From Chloroflexota bacterium (GTDB lineage: Bacteria; Chloroflexota; Dehalococcoidia; Dehalococcoidales; WRFJ01), in the NCBI GenBank assembly GCA_009778865.1, contig WRFJ01000071.1, positions 1 through 5,315 on the forward strand: DNA of 5,315 nt. Reading direction: 5' to 3'. Each line of letters starts with the position of its first letter. Within the stretch, counting starts at the first letter, position 1. A program made the position numbers and the translations under genes. The notes under the pieces were generated by a model. It did not search any database, was not told the DNA's origin, and saw nothing but the letters and a program-made list of their open reading frames with translations. Below, piece by piece: positions 1 through 5,191 of this stretch.

Positions 1-50
1 ATACCGCTTTTTATATTCCTTTTGGATTTACAGTTTTTACACGTAACCAT
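1..50 (-). CDS. N-terminus of a probable zinc-ribbon protein, cut by the window edge
   Basis: Reading the minus strand from the ATG at 50-48 gives 16 codons, MVTCKNCKSKRNIKSG, before the window ends. The CxxC pair (C4, C7) followed by basic and polar residues is how many small zinc ribbons begin, but the second cysteine pair would lie outside the window. The start is well supported. A purine-rich AGAAGGGG Shine-Dalgarno (complement of 59-66) sits 8 bases upstream, and an exact TATAAT promoter lies about 24 bases further up. It follows two zinc-ribbon genes on the same strand but is separated from them by a strong terminator, so it is a neighbouring unit with its own promoter. Function is unknown. 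The gene start is fairly sure; the zinc-ribbon assignment rests on one CxxC and its context. Confidence 0.6.
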   Translation of the reverse strand, partial: MVTCKNCKSKRNIKSG

Positions 51-80
51 AATAGCAACCCCTTCTTATTTGTTGCTACT

Positions 81-109
81 ATTATAACATATTAATATAT
101 ATTAGTGAA
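81..109 (-). promoter_or_regulatory. sigma-70/sigma-A type promoter for the left-edge gene
   Basis: On the minus strand, TTCACT (complement of 104-109, 4/6 to TTGACA) is followed by a 17-base spacer and an exact TATAAT (complement of 81-86). Transcription would begin near 74 and give a leader of about 24 bases before the ATG at 50. The -35 box overlaps one copy of a 10-bp direct repeat, so the promoter may be regulated. Confidence 0.75.
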
Positions 110-130
110 CACTCTCGAAAATATTAGTGA
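99..130. repeat. two direct copies of ATATTAGTGA, 22 bp apart
   Basis: ATATTAGTGA occurs at 99-108 and again at 121-130. The 22-bp start-to-start distance is about two helical turns, which would place both copies on the same face of the DNA. The first copy overlaps the -35 box of the minus-strand promoter and the second lies about one site further upstream. The TAGTGA core recurs inverted at 168-173, inside the terminator stem. This layout would suit a regulator binding site, but AT-rich sequence makes chance repeats common and no binding protein can be named. Confidence 0.4.
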
Positions 131-173
131 TAAAAAATTCGGTAGATTTAATCTACCGAATTTTTTATCACTA
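125..173. terminator. bidirectional intrinsic terminator with a 24-bp perfect stem
   Basis: Positions 125-148 are the exact reverse complement of 150-173, with a single T at 149 in the centre. The core GGTAGATT/AATCTACC is flanked by a six-A run on the left and a six-T run on the right. Read on either strand it therefore gives a hairpin followed by a U-tract. It lies 18 bases past the stop codon of the 253-residue minus-strand gene, which it should terminate. It also insulates that gene from the promoter at 81-109. Confidence 0.85.
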
Positions 174-191
174 GATGTCACTATATGTTTT

Positions 192-953
192 TTACTCTAA
201 TTTATTTCCACACTTACCACAGAATTTTGTGCCAGAAGCATTCTGTTCTCCACAGGCTGAACACTTGCCGGTAGAGACATCAGTCTGTGCTAAATTCATT
301 CCGCAGTTATTGCAGAAGCGAATTGTTAGAGCATTCTGAGCGCCGCACCTAGGGCATTCTTTTAAATCCATTGAAGTTCCACAGTTGTTGCAGAATTTGC
401 CGGTTCCAGCTGGCTTACCGCATGAAGGACAAATAGTAGTTTTACTCTCAATTTTGCCTTGCCAAACGGTAGTTGTTTGCTTGGCTTCGTCTATATTGCG
501 TTTCATAGCTTGTGCACGGGCTTGAGCTACATAGACTTCTTGCCTGGGAGCACAAGATACGCAGAGTCCCTCGTCTTCGTTCCAACAAAGGTTGCAGACG
601 TACTTGTTACAATTGGGACAGCGGCGAAAATGTCCTTGAGCCTCTTTTTGACAATGCTCAAAAGCCCTCTCGTGTTCCTTGTGCCATTCTGGTGATTTTC
701 CTTCAAACCGCTGGGAGAGAACACCCGATGTACGCTCTGCGCCATAGCCTACCCTATTTAACTGGCCGCCGACAAAACCGCCTATGATACTTGCACCTTG
801 ACCGATACCGCGCATAAACCCTTTCTTTTTGTACGTAGTAGATTCAACAAAGCCGGATTTATAGCCGTCGTTGCAGATATCACAGTAAAATATAAACTGA
901 AATCCAGCATCTGTAGAGTTATCCTGATAATTTCTAGTGAATGCTTGTAACAT
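192..953 (-). CDS. multi-zinc-ribbon protein, 253 aa, CPNC/CNLCW/CAP type
   Basis: A 253-residue protein with no signal peptide. An N-terminal CDIC (C24, C27) is preceded by aromatic residues and followed by a glycine-rich hydrophobic patch (about 45-63) that might be an amphipathic membrane-contacting helix. A central block has C112/C115, C120/C123 and C131/C134 in the order CPNC, VCNLCW, GLCVSCAP. A charged, probably helical linker (about 137-170) leads to three tandem C4 zinc ribbons: C175/178/188/191, C200/203/214/217 and C231/234/245/248. From memory, the FYCDxC...CPxC...CW...GLC..CAP pattern belongs to a widespread family of uncharacterised bacterial zinc-ribbon proteins. Whether it binds protein, RNA or DNA is not known. 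The ATG start is supported by a GGAGGAAA Shine-Dalgarno (complement of 962-969). The gene lies 137 bases downstream of the 673-residue zinc-ribbon gene with no clear terminator between, so co-transcription is likely. A terminator follows it directly. Confidence 0.85.
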   Translation of the reverse strand: MLQAFTRNYQDNSTDAGFQFIFYCDICNDGYKSGFVESTTYKKKGFMRGIGQGASIIGGFVGGQLNRVGYGAERTSGVLSQRFEGKSPEWHKEHERAFEHCQKEAQGHFRRCPNCNKYVCNLCWNEDEGLCVSCAPRQEVYVAQARAQAMKRNIDEAKQTTTVWQGKIESKTTICPSCGKPAGTGKFCNNCGTSMDLKECPRCGAQNALTIRFCNNCGMNLAQTDVSTGKCSACGEQNASGTKFCGKCGNKLE

Positions 954-1010
954 GTGTTATTTTTCCTCCGAGTTTGTTTTTGTTTTATAGGGGTTGATGA
1001 ATTTTAACGA

Positions 1011-1037
1011 ATTATAATTTGTTGTATCTTATGTGAA
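1011..1037 (-). promoter_or_regulatory. possible internal promoter in the gap between the two zinc-ribbon genes
   Basis: The 137-base gap contains an exact TATAAT on the minus strand (complement of 1011-1016), with TTCACA (complement of 1032-1037) 15 bases upstream. The spacer is two bases shorter than ideal. It could give the 253-residue gene extra expression independent of read-through from the 673-residue gene. The AT richness of the gap makes a chance -10 match quite possible. Confidence 0.35.
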
Positions 1038-1090
1038 TGCAGTAATTATCAAGCTATACTGCGGGCTTGTTTTGTTTTTAAGTTATCATA

Positions 1091-3112
1091 TTATTCCTTT
1101 GTTTGACGTGTACCACACTCGCTGCAAAATCGTGTTCCTATAGTAAGTTTAGTACCGCATAATACGCAGTACTTGTGACCTATTACTGATAGCAGCGCAC
1201 CACACTCACCGCAAAACTTTATACCTATCGGATTATTATGTCCGCAAGTAACGCAGATTAATGTGTCTGCCTGTTTAGTGTCAACTGTAAATGCGATACT
1301 TTTAAGGCATACAGCATTATTATCGTACTGACTATTGTGTGTATACAGGCGGATTTCGTAATTACCGCTATCATCAGGAGCGGTAAGAGTCAATTGACTA
1401 TCACCAGCTTGAGGATAATCATATCCACTCCATTCATTGTTAGTTGCACCTGCTTTGTACATGGCAACAAATGCTCCATAATCTTGCATCTCAGTAGTGA
1501 TGCCAGTCACTGACAGAATAATAGTTGCACCTGTCGGATAGCTTTTTTTATCTAGTTTGATATCAGTAGCAATTGTTTGAAGTGCGGCAACACCACTGGT
1601 AGGCTGACCACAGTTGCCACAGAATTTTGTGCCGGCAGAATTTACAAAATTGCAGGCCGGGCAAGTAATGCCGGCCTGCTCTATCTGCATACCACAACCG
1701 TCGCAAAACTTTGAATCTTCCTTGTTTGTATGTCCGCAAAAAGCGCATATCTTTTCTTGAGATGTTGCTATAATTAGCTCTTTTTCTTTTTTACTCTCAA
1801 AATAACTAAGCAAATTATTTTTCCATTTTTCAGGTGAAAAATGTATTACTCTACTAACGAAGTTTGATCGTACGAATTGTAGAGCAGCAGTTCGTTTAGA
1901 TGCTATGTAATAATCGGCGTTTTCTGGTTTACTAAGTTCGACATCGGTAAGCCGAATAACTTCGCGCTTGAAATTTATAGCTTCCAGCGCCCGATTTAAT
2001 TGTTTAGCAAAACCGTTAAAATCACCGCCTGTACGGTAGACAAAAGTTGCACTATTGGTTTCAGCAAATTCAACAGCGGCAAACTGTCCATCTTGTGACG
2101 GGGCAATTAGCCACAGTAAATACGGATCTTGTTTGGGTGTCTTAGTGTCATTACCGTCTGTATTGCTGTCAGTTAATCCGTTTAAAGCTTCCAAAGGATT
2201 GTTTTTGCCGGTTAAATTGCCTATTATATCTCCTAAGCCTCCGGCCATTGTGTTAGACAGACTATCTGCTGCATTTTCTTTGGCAGTTTCGTTCTTTTTG
2301 AAACCTACCCAAATTTGTGCCGGATCGCATAACTCTTTAAATATCTTATAACTGTCGGCAGCATAGGTAGCATTGATTTTACTTTCTAGTGCTGCGGTAA
2401 AAGATGGAGCTATTTCGGCAAGTTGACCAATAGGAGCTGCAGCACCATGCGGTATGAACTTAGCCAATTGCAAAGCCTGGACTACTGTAAGAGCTGGATC
2501 AATCTCTTTTAGCGCTGCCAGTGATTCCTCGCGTAGTTTACGAATTTGTTTCTCAACTGCCTCTGCAAAAACGACAGTTTCGTAACCTAATTTAGCGTAG
2601 GCATAGCTTTCTCCTGTATTTAGCTTCAGCGTAAGTTCAAAATCATCTCTATCCATATTATTGACAAAGCAGAGCGGAACGCGTCGTGCCGATAAATTGG
2701 GCGGTAAAGTAACTACGTTATTTTCATACACATGCACAGGAGTTGTGCCACCGCCGTTTATACTATTTTCAGTATAACAATAAGACCCCTTGACTGTGAG
2801 AATAGGATTGCCTTTAATGAATAAAGAGCGCAGCACAGCTTTATTATAGGCATCATAAAGTTTGTCATAAAAGGGCTGATACGAACTCCCCATACGGGAC
2901 AAGATATAATCGCCACTATCTGTTTTGATAGTAATGGCGTAATCTGCTAGTTCCAGCGCGTTTATATTGGCAAAGGCTATCTCGGCAGCATCAAACAGTG
3001 TGGCTATAGTCAAGGCATTGTTGCTAATTTTTAGTTTAGCATTACCATTTACACAAGACGATGCCACTTGTGCCGTATATTCTATTGCGGATTTTTGCTC
3101 TTGGCTAGTCAT
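1091..3112 (-). CDS. large protein with PH-like repeats, four zinc ribbons and an Ig-like domain (673 aa)
   Basis: The 673-residue protein has no signal peptide or clear transmembrane helix, so it is probably cytosolic or peripheral. Residues about 24-92 and 124-192 look like a duplicated beta-strand-plus-helix module of PH-like shape: NNALTI/NNVVTL, then DYAITIKTDSGDY matching DFELTLKLNTGES, then an amphipathic helix. Residues about 343-382 resemble a third, partial copy. A glycine-rich, asparagine-rich linker (about 284-328) lies between. Zinc ribbons 1 and 2 (C456/459/470/473 and C484/487/498/501) precede a beta-sandwich of about 100 residues (511-611) whose pattern, K-x-x-Y-x-x-G then ITT..DYGAFVAMYKAG and GNYEIRLY, recalls Ig-like modules of bacterial surface proteins. 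Ribbons 3 and 4 (C620/623/634/637 and C649/652/663/666) end the protein. The start has a strong AAAGGAGAGGA Shine-Dalgarno (complement of 3116-3126) and a good promoter. It leads the zinc-ribbon cluster. Function is unknown; a scaffold or sensor is inferred only from the absence of a recognisable enzyme domain. Confidence 0.88.
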   Translation of the reverse strand: MTSQEQKSAIEYTAQVASSCVNGNAKLKISNNALTIATLFDAAEIAFANINALELADYAITIKTDSGDYILSRMGSSYQPFYDKLYDAYNKAVLRSLFIKGNPILTVKGSYCYTENSINGGGTTPVHVYENNVVTLPPNLSARRVPLCFVNNMDRDDFELTLKLNTGESYAYAKLGYETVVFAEAVEKQIRKLREESLAALKEIDPALTVVQALQLAKFIPHGAAAPIGQLAEIAPSFTAALESKINATYAADSYKIFKELCDPAQIWVGFKKNETAKENAADSLSNTMAGGLGDIIGNLTGKNNPLEALNGLTDSNTDGNDTKTPKQDPYLLWLIAPSQDGQFAAVEFAETNSATFVYRTGGDFNGFAKQLNRALEAINFKREVIRLTDVELSKPENADYYIASKRTAALQFVRSNFVSRVIHFSPEKWKNNLLSYFESKKEKELIIATSQEKICAFCGHTNKEDSKFCDGCGMQIEQAGITCPACNFVNSAGTKFCGNCGQPTSGVAALQTIATDIKLDKKSYPTGATIILSVTGITTEMQDYGAFVAMYKAGATNNEWSGYDYPQAGDSQLTLTAPDDSGNYEIRLYTHNSQYDNNAVCLKSIAFTVDTKQADTLICVTCGHNNPIGIKFCGECGALLSVIGHKYCVLCGTKLTIGTRFCSECGTRQTKE

Positions 3113-3159
3113 GTGTCCTCTCCTTTATATTAGATATTTTACAATATAGCTATTACTAA

Positions 3160-3188
3160 ATTCTACATAGTATTGAGAGTATTATCAA
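3160..3188 (-). promoter_or_regulatory. sigma-70/sigma-A type promoter of the zinc-ribbon operon
   Basis: On the minus strand, TTGATA (complement of 3183-3188, 5/6), a 17-base spacer and TAGAAT (complement of 3160-3165, 5/6) form a strong promoter. The predicted start near 3153 leaves a leader of about 40 bases ending in the strong Shine-Dalgarno of the 673-residue gene. Confidence 0.8.
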
Positions 3189-3482
3189 TAATGAAAGAAT
3201 TTTTTAAAGCACGGACTAAAATTTGATTTATTCCCCCTCCGGGTCTAATACCTCGCAGCTTGCTGCGGGGAGGGTTTATTTAAAAATATGATGCTTACAT
3301 GTACAAAAATTGCCAATTATTGCAAAAAATTTGACGTTTTTAAGCTTTTGATCGTACATATGTGGGTGGTATTAAATCCGGAGAGCGCAATCCATATTTG
3401 AAAATTGTTTTAGTTTTAGATGCCAATGCTTATAAATCGTTTCATTTTTAACAGGATGGGTTAGCCTATACAATGCGATTAT
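3189..3482. other. intergenic stretch without a supported gene
   Basis: The full gene-free gap runs from 3113 to 3523, between divergently oriented units. Besides the promoters at its two ends, it holds one GC-rich hairpin (3235-3274). The rest, roughly 3281-3482, is AT-rich with only very short reading frames; a 37-codon frame near 3289 has no Shine-Dalgarno. I see no riboswitch fold, tandem array or small-RNA promoter-terminator pair here. Confidence 0.6.
3235..3274. repeat. GC-rich REP-like palindromic element
   Basis: A 9-bp stem CCTCGCAGC (3251-3259) and GCTGCGGGG (3262-3270), with one T:G wobble, is nested inside a possible outer pairing of CCCTCC (3235-3240) with GGAGGG (3269-3274); the two folds share two bases. 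It stands out sharply as a GC-rich island in AT-rich intergenic DNA. It lies upstream of both flanking genes, and no gene ends into it, so a terminator role is unlikely. The form resembles repetitive extragenic palindromes spread by REP-associated tyrosine transposases (RAYTs). Only one copy is visible here and no transposase is in the window, so this is an inference from form. Confidence 0.45.
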
Positions 3483-3511
3483 TTGACACATTGCCTAGCC
3501 TTAGCTATAAT
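3483..3511 (+). promoter_or_regulatory. perfect-consensus promoter for tRNA-fMet
   Basis: TTGACA (3483-3488), a 17-base spacer and TATAAT (3506-3511) match the sigma-70/sigma-A consensus at all twelve positions. The expected start near 3518 lies only about six bases before the mature tRNA 5' end, fitting a highly expressed single tRNA unit. Confidence 0.92.
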
Positions 3512-3523
3512 AATTTCTGTCGT

Positions 3524-3598
3524 CGCGGGGTGGAGCAGTGGTAGCTCGTCGGGCTCATAACCCGAAGGCCAGGGGTTCGAATCCTCTCCCCGCTACCA
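3524..3598 (+). tRNA. initiator tRNA-fMet, anticodon CAU, CCA encoded
   Basis: The 75 bases fold as a full cloverleaf. The acceptor is CGCGGGG with CCCCGCT, the D stem GAGC/GCTC, the anticodon stem TCGGG/CCCGA around the loop CTCATAA, the variable loop AGGCC, and the T stem AGGGG/CCTCT (one G:U) around TTCGAAT. Discriminator A3595 and an encoded CCA (3596-3598) follow. Two initiator hallmarks are present: an unpaired 1-72 position (C1 opposite U72) and three consecutive G:C pairs at the base of the anticodon stem. These separate it from elongator tRNA-Met and from tRNA-Ile2. The more usual bacterial mismatch, as in E. coli, is C1 opposite A72. The gene reads alone from its own promoter and is followed by a hairpin. 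Confidence 0.97.
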
Positions 3599-3611
3599 AT
3601 AATTTAGGCTC

Positions 3612-3655
3612 AAAAACACTCACTTCTTTCTAGGAAGGTGTTTTGGTTTCTTATT
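3612..3655 (+). terminator. probable intrinsic terminator of the tRNA gene
   Basis: AAAACAC (3613-3619) pairs with GTGTTTT (3638-3644). Inside, CTTC can pair with GAAG after a small bulge. The stem is followed by an interrupted T-rich tail (TTTTGGTTTCTTATT). It begins 14 bases after the tRNA CCA end, the usual place for a single-tRNA terminator. The tail is not a clean T run, so efficiency is uncertain. Confidence 0.65.
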
Positions 3656-3732
3656 AAAAAGCCAAAGCAGACTATTTCAATTATTGTGGTTTTCTAGTAC
3701 AATAAATAAAGTTTTACTGATAATTTTATTAT

Positions 3733-3738
3733 GAGGGG
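3733..3738 (+). promoter_or_regulatory. ribosome binding site that decides the start at 3743
   Basis: GAGGGG sits between two in-frame ATGs (3731 and 3743). It is correctly placed to serve the second. The first has only AT-rich sequence upstream and would put the Shine-Dalgarno inside its own coding sequence. The annotated start is therefore 3743. Confidence 0.8.
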
Positions 3739-3742
3739 AACA

Positions 3743-4057
3743 ATGACCGTTATTAGCGTAGAAACTGCTGTCAATATGGCGGTGAAGAAAGATTATCAGA
3801 GCGCGGCCCAAGTTTTTGAAGAGTATTTTCAAGAATATTATAAAGAACAAAGCGCCAGATTTGATAAATCTCAAGTGGCTACCAAGATTCAAAATCTTTA
3901 CGAAGATAAACTCAAAGGTGGTCTCTTTTCGCGTTCTCAAAAAGAAATGGCGACTGAAGCAGTATTTGCTGTTTTTCGTGCCACCAAAAATGATTTAGGT
4001 ATCAGTGACGAAGCCGGCCGGGCCAAAATTCGTCTTTCCGGTTTTGATGACATTTAA
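3743..4057 (+). CDS. small helical protein of unknown function (104 aa)
   Basis: From the preferred ATG at 3743 the protein has 104 residues; an in-frame ATG at 3731 would add four. It has no cysteine, signal peptide or transmembrane segment. Most of it looks alpha-helical: residues about 5-35 are rich in Ala, Glu and Tyr (FEEYFQEYYKEQ), about 41-57 form a basic amphipathic helix, and about 65-83 form another, with a GGLF turn at 59-62. The end, AKIRLSGFDDI, may be a beta strand or binding tail. I do not recognise the family. A possible -10 box TACAAT (3698-3703) lies upstream without a good -35, so it may have a weak promoter or receive read-through from the tRNA unit. It converges on the metal exporter gene. 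The clean Shine-Dalgarno and sensible protein composition make it a real gene; its role is open. Confidence 0.8.
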   Translation: MTVISVETAVNMAVKKDYQSAAQVFEEYFQEYYKEQSARFDKSQVATKIQNLYEDKLKGGLFSRSQKEMATEAVFAVFRATKNDLGISDEAGRAKIRLSGFDDI

Positions 4058-4090
4058 TTATAATTTATCACTTTAAAAGTTGCCCACTCA

Positions 4091-4111
4091 AAATAGGAAA
4101 TAGGAAATACC
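4091..4111. repeat. three tandem heptamers, AAATAGG twice then AAATACC
   Basis: AAATAGG is repeated exactly at 4091-4097 and 4098-4104, with a two-mismatch third unit at 4105-4111, in the gap between two convergent genes. It is probably slippage-generated and no function is evident. Confidence 0.7.
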
Positions 4112-4138
4112 AAAAATTCTCTCTCCTAAAAATAACCC

Positions 4139-4151
4139 CGCAATATTTGCG
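4139..4151. terminator. weak hairpin between convergent genes, possible terminator
   Basis: CGCAA (4139-4143) and TTGCG (4147-4151) form a 5-bp stem with a TAT loop. On the minus strand it lies 24 bases past the exporter stop and is followed by GGGTTATTTTT, a poor U-tract. On the plus strand the nearest T-rich tail is about 18 bases away. It may terminate the exporter transcript. No better hairpin is seen between the two stop codons. Confidence 0.3.
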
Positions 4152-4175
4152 TAAAAATACGGAAATGATTTTTAT

Positions 4176-5108
4176 TTATTTTTCTGAACAGTTACATTGG
4201 CATTGCTGACAGTTATCATCACAAGGTTCAGGATGTATTACTATACTAGCATCGGCAAATTTTTGTCTCATGTCTTCTTCTATTTTGAAACACACTTGAT
4301 GTGCTTCTTGGAGAGGCATACGGCAGTTTAAAGTTAAATGTAAGTCAGCATATAGGCGGCCGCCGGAAATGCGTGCACGCACTTCGTGATAATCACTAAA
4401 AGCACTGTGATGTTTAGCGAGTGCTTCTTTAATGCTTATCATATCCTCTTCACTTACACTTTTATCCATCAACTCACCGACACTTTTTTTAAATACACCG
4501 TAAGCGGTATGAAAAATAACGAATGAAACCAAAATAGCTACTATGGAGTCAAACTGGTGTAAGCCGGTAATTACTACCAGTACTAAGCCTATTAATACTG
4601 CTATAGACGAGTAAGCATCGGCCAACATATCTTTAGCTGTGGCTTCCATAGCGGCAGAATTGTTTTTCTTGGCTATGCGTAAACCGATAATGGCAATAGC
4701 GGTGTTTAAAACTATGGCTATGCAGGTTACAGTAATACCTACGCTTGCCATCTCCAATTCACCGCCTTCTAGAAGGCGCATAACGGCTTCATAGGCGATA
4801 AAAACACCGGCGGAAAAGATTAATATACTAATTAATACGCCAGCCACATTTTCAGCTTTACCATGGCCATACGGGTGTCCTTTATCAGGAGGAGCGGTAG
4901 CTATACGTATAGCTATTAAACCTACTATTGCGCCGGCAAGATCTATGCAACTATGCAAAGCGTCGCTTTTTAAAGCAATGGAATTAGTAACCATGGCAGC
5001 TATTATTTTGATAGCAATAAGCAAACTAATAACAGCTATAAATACAATAGATATAGTCGTGTTATTTATAAATTTAATGTGTTTATTATGCTCTTTAGCC
5101 ACGTTCAA
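4176..5108 (-). CDS. cation diffusion facilitator (CDF) family metal exporter with a Cys-rich tail
   Basis: A 310-residue inner-membrane proton-driven divalent cation exporter, close to the usual family length. About six hydrophobic helices (roughly 15-38, 42-70, 88-110, 122-145, 155-180, 184-206) precede a cytosolic ferredoxin-like domain (about 215-293). Helix 2 carries H52xxxD56, with D49 nearby, and helix 5 carries D160xxxD164. These match the transport-site positions of E. coli FieF (D45, D49, H153, D157). The loop D75, H78, H82 in PDKGHPYGHGKAE is the conserved second site. C-terminal H241, H257 and H292 suit the domain's metal sites. The HD/DD transport site is not the FieF or typical zinc set, so zinc, iron, manganese or cobalt are all possible. 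An added tail after HPEP has five cysteines (C296, C300, C303, C305, C307). The start is fixed by a stop codon eight codons upstream, although its Shine-Dalgarno (CGAAAG) is weak. It has its own consensus promoter. Confidence 0.92.
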   Translation of the reverse strand: MNVAKEHNKHIKFINNTTISIVFIAVISLLIAIKIIAAMVTNSIALKSDALHSCIDLAGAIVGLIAIRIATAPPDKGHPYGHGKAENVAGVLISILIFSAGVFIAYEAVMRLLEGGELEMASVGITVTCIAIVLNTAIAIIGLRIAKKNNSAAMEATAKDMLADAYSSIAVLIGLVLVVITGLHQFDSIVAILVSFVIFHTAYGVFKKSVGELMDKSVSEEDMISIKEALAKHHSAFSDYHEVRARISGGRLYADLHLTLNCRMPLQEAHQVCFKIEEDMRQKFADASIVIHPEPCDDNCQQCQCNCSEK

Positions 5109-5149
5109 TCTTTCGTTGGTAAGCTAGCGTTTTTTATAAGCGTTCGGCA

Positions 5150-5178
5150 ATTATAGAGCCTGTTAAGCTTGCTGTCAA
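5150..5178 (-). promoter_or_regulatory. perfect-consensus promoter of the CDF exporter gene
   Basis: On the minus strand, TTGACA (complement of 5173-5178), a 17-base spacer and TATAAT (complement of 5150-5155) match the consensus at all positions. Transcription should start near 5143, about 35 bases before the ATG. The strong promoter is paired with a weak ribosome binding site, which may set a moderate level. No clear metal-repressor palindrome overlaps it. Confidence 0.9.
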
Positions 5179-5191
5179 ACAATCGTTTTTT

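Noticed and set aside
459..787. Open frames on the plus strand opposite the 253-aa gene
   Set aside because: They lie inside a well-supported minus-strand gene, lack Shine-Dalgarno sequences, and their translations have no domain character. The same holds for the frames opposite or within the 673-aa gene and the exporter.
1050..1069. CAAGC/GCTTG hairpin followed by a T-rich run on the plus strand, in the gap between the two zinc-ribbon genes
   Set aside because: The T-rich run lies on the plus strand, where no gene is transcribed. In the operon direction no U-tract follows the hairpin, so it should not stop read-through from the 673-aa to the 253-aa gene.
3113..3153. Riboswitch or T-box in the leader of the 673-aa gene
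   Set aside because: The predicted leader is only about 40 bases, too short for a known riboswitch class, and has no stable hairpin.
3289..3402. 37-codon plus-strand frame beginning MMLTCTKIANYC
   Set aside because: No Shine-Dalgarno and no promoter of note. The two cysteines are not in a zinc-binding spacing.
3677..3940. 87-codon minus-strand frame opposite the 104-aa gene
   Set aside because: The plus-strand gene has a clean ribosome binding site and balanced composition. The minus frame is rich in Phe, Ile and Asn in the manner of antisense translation.
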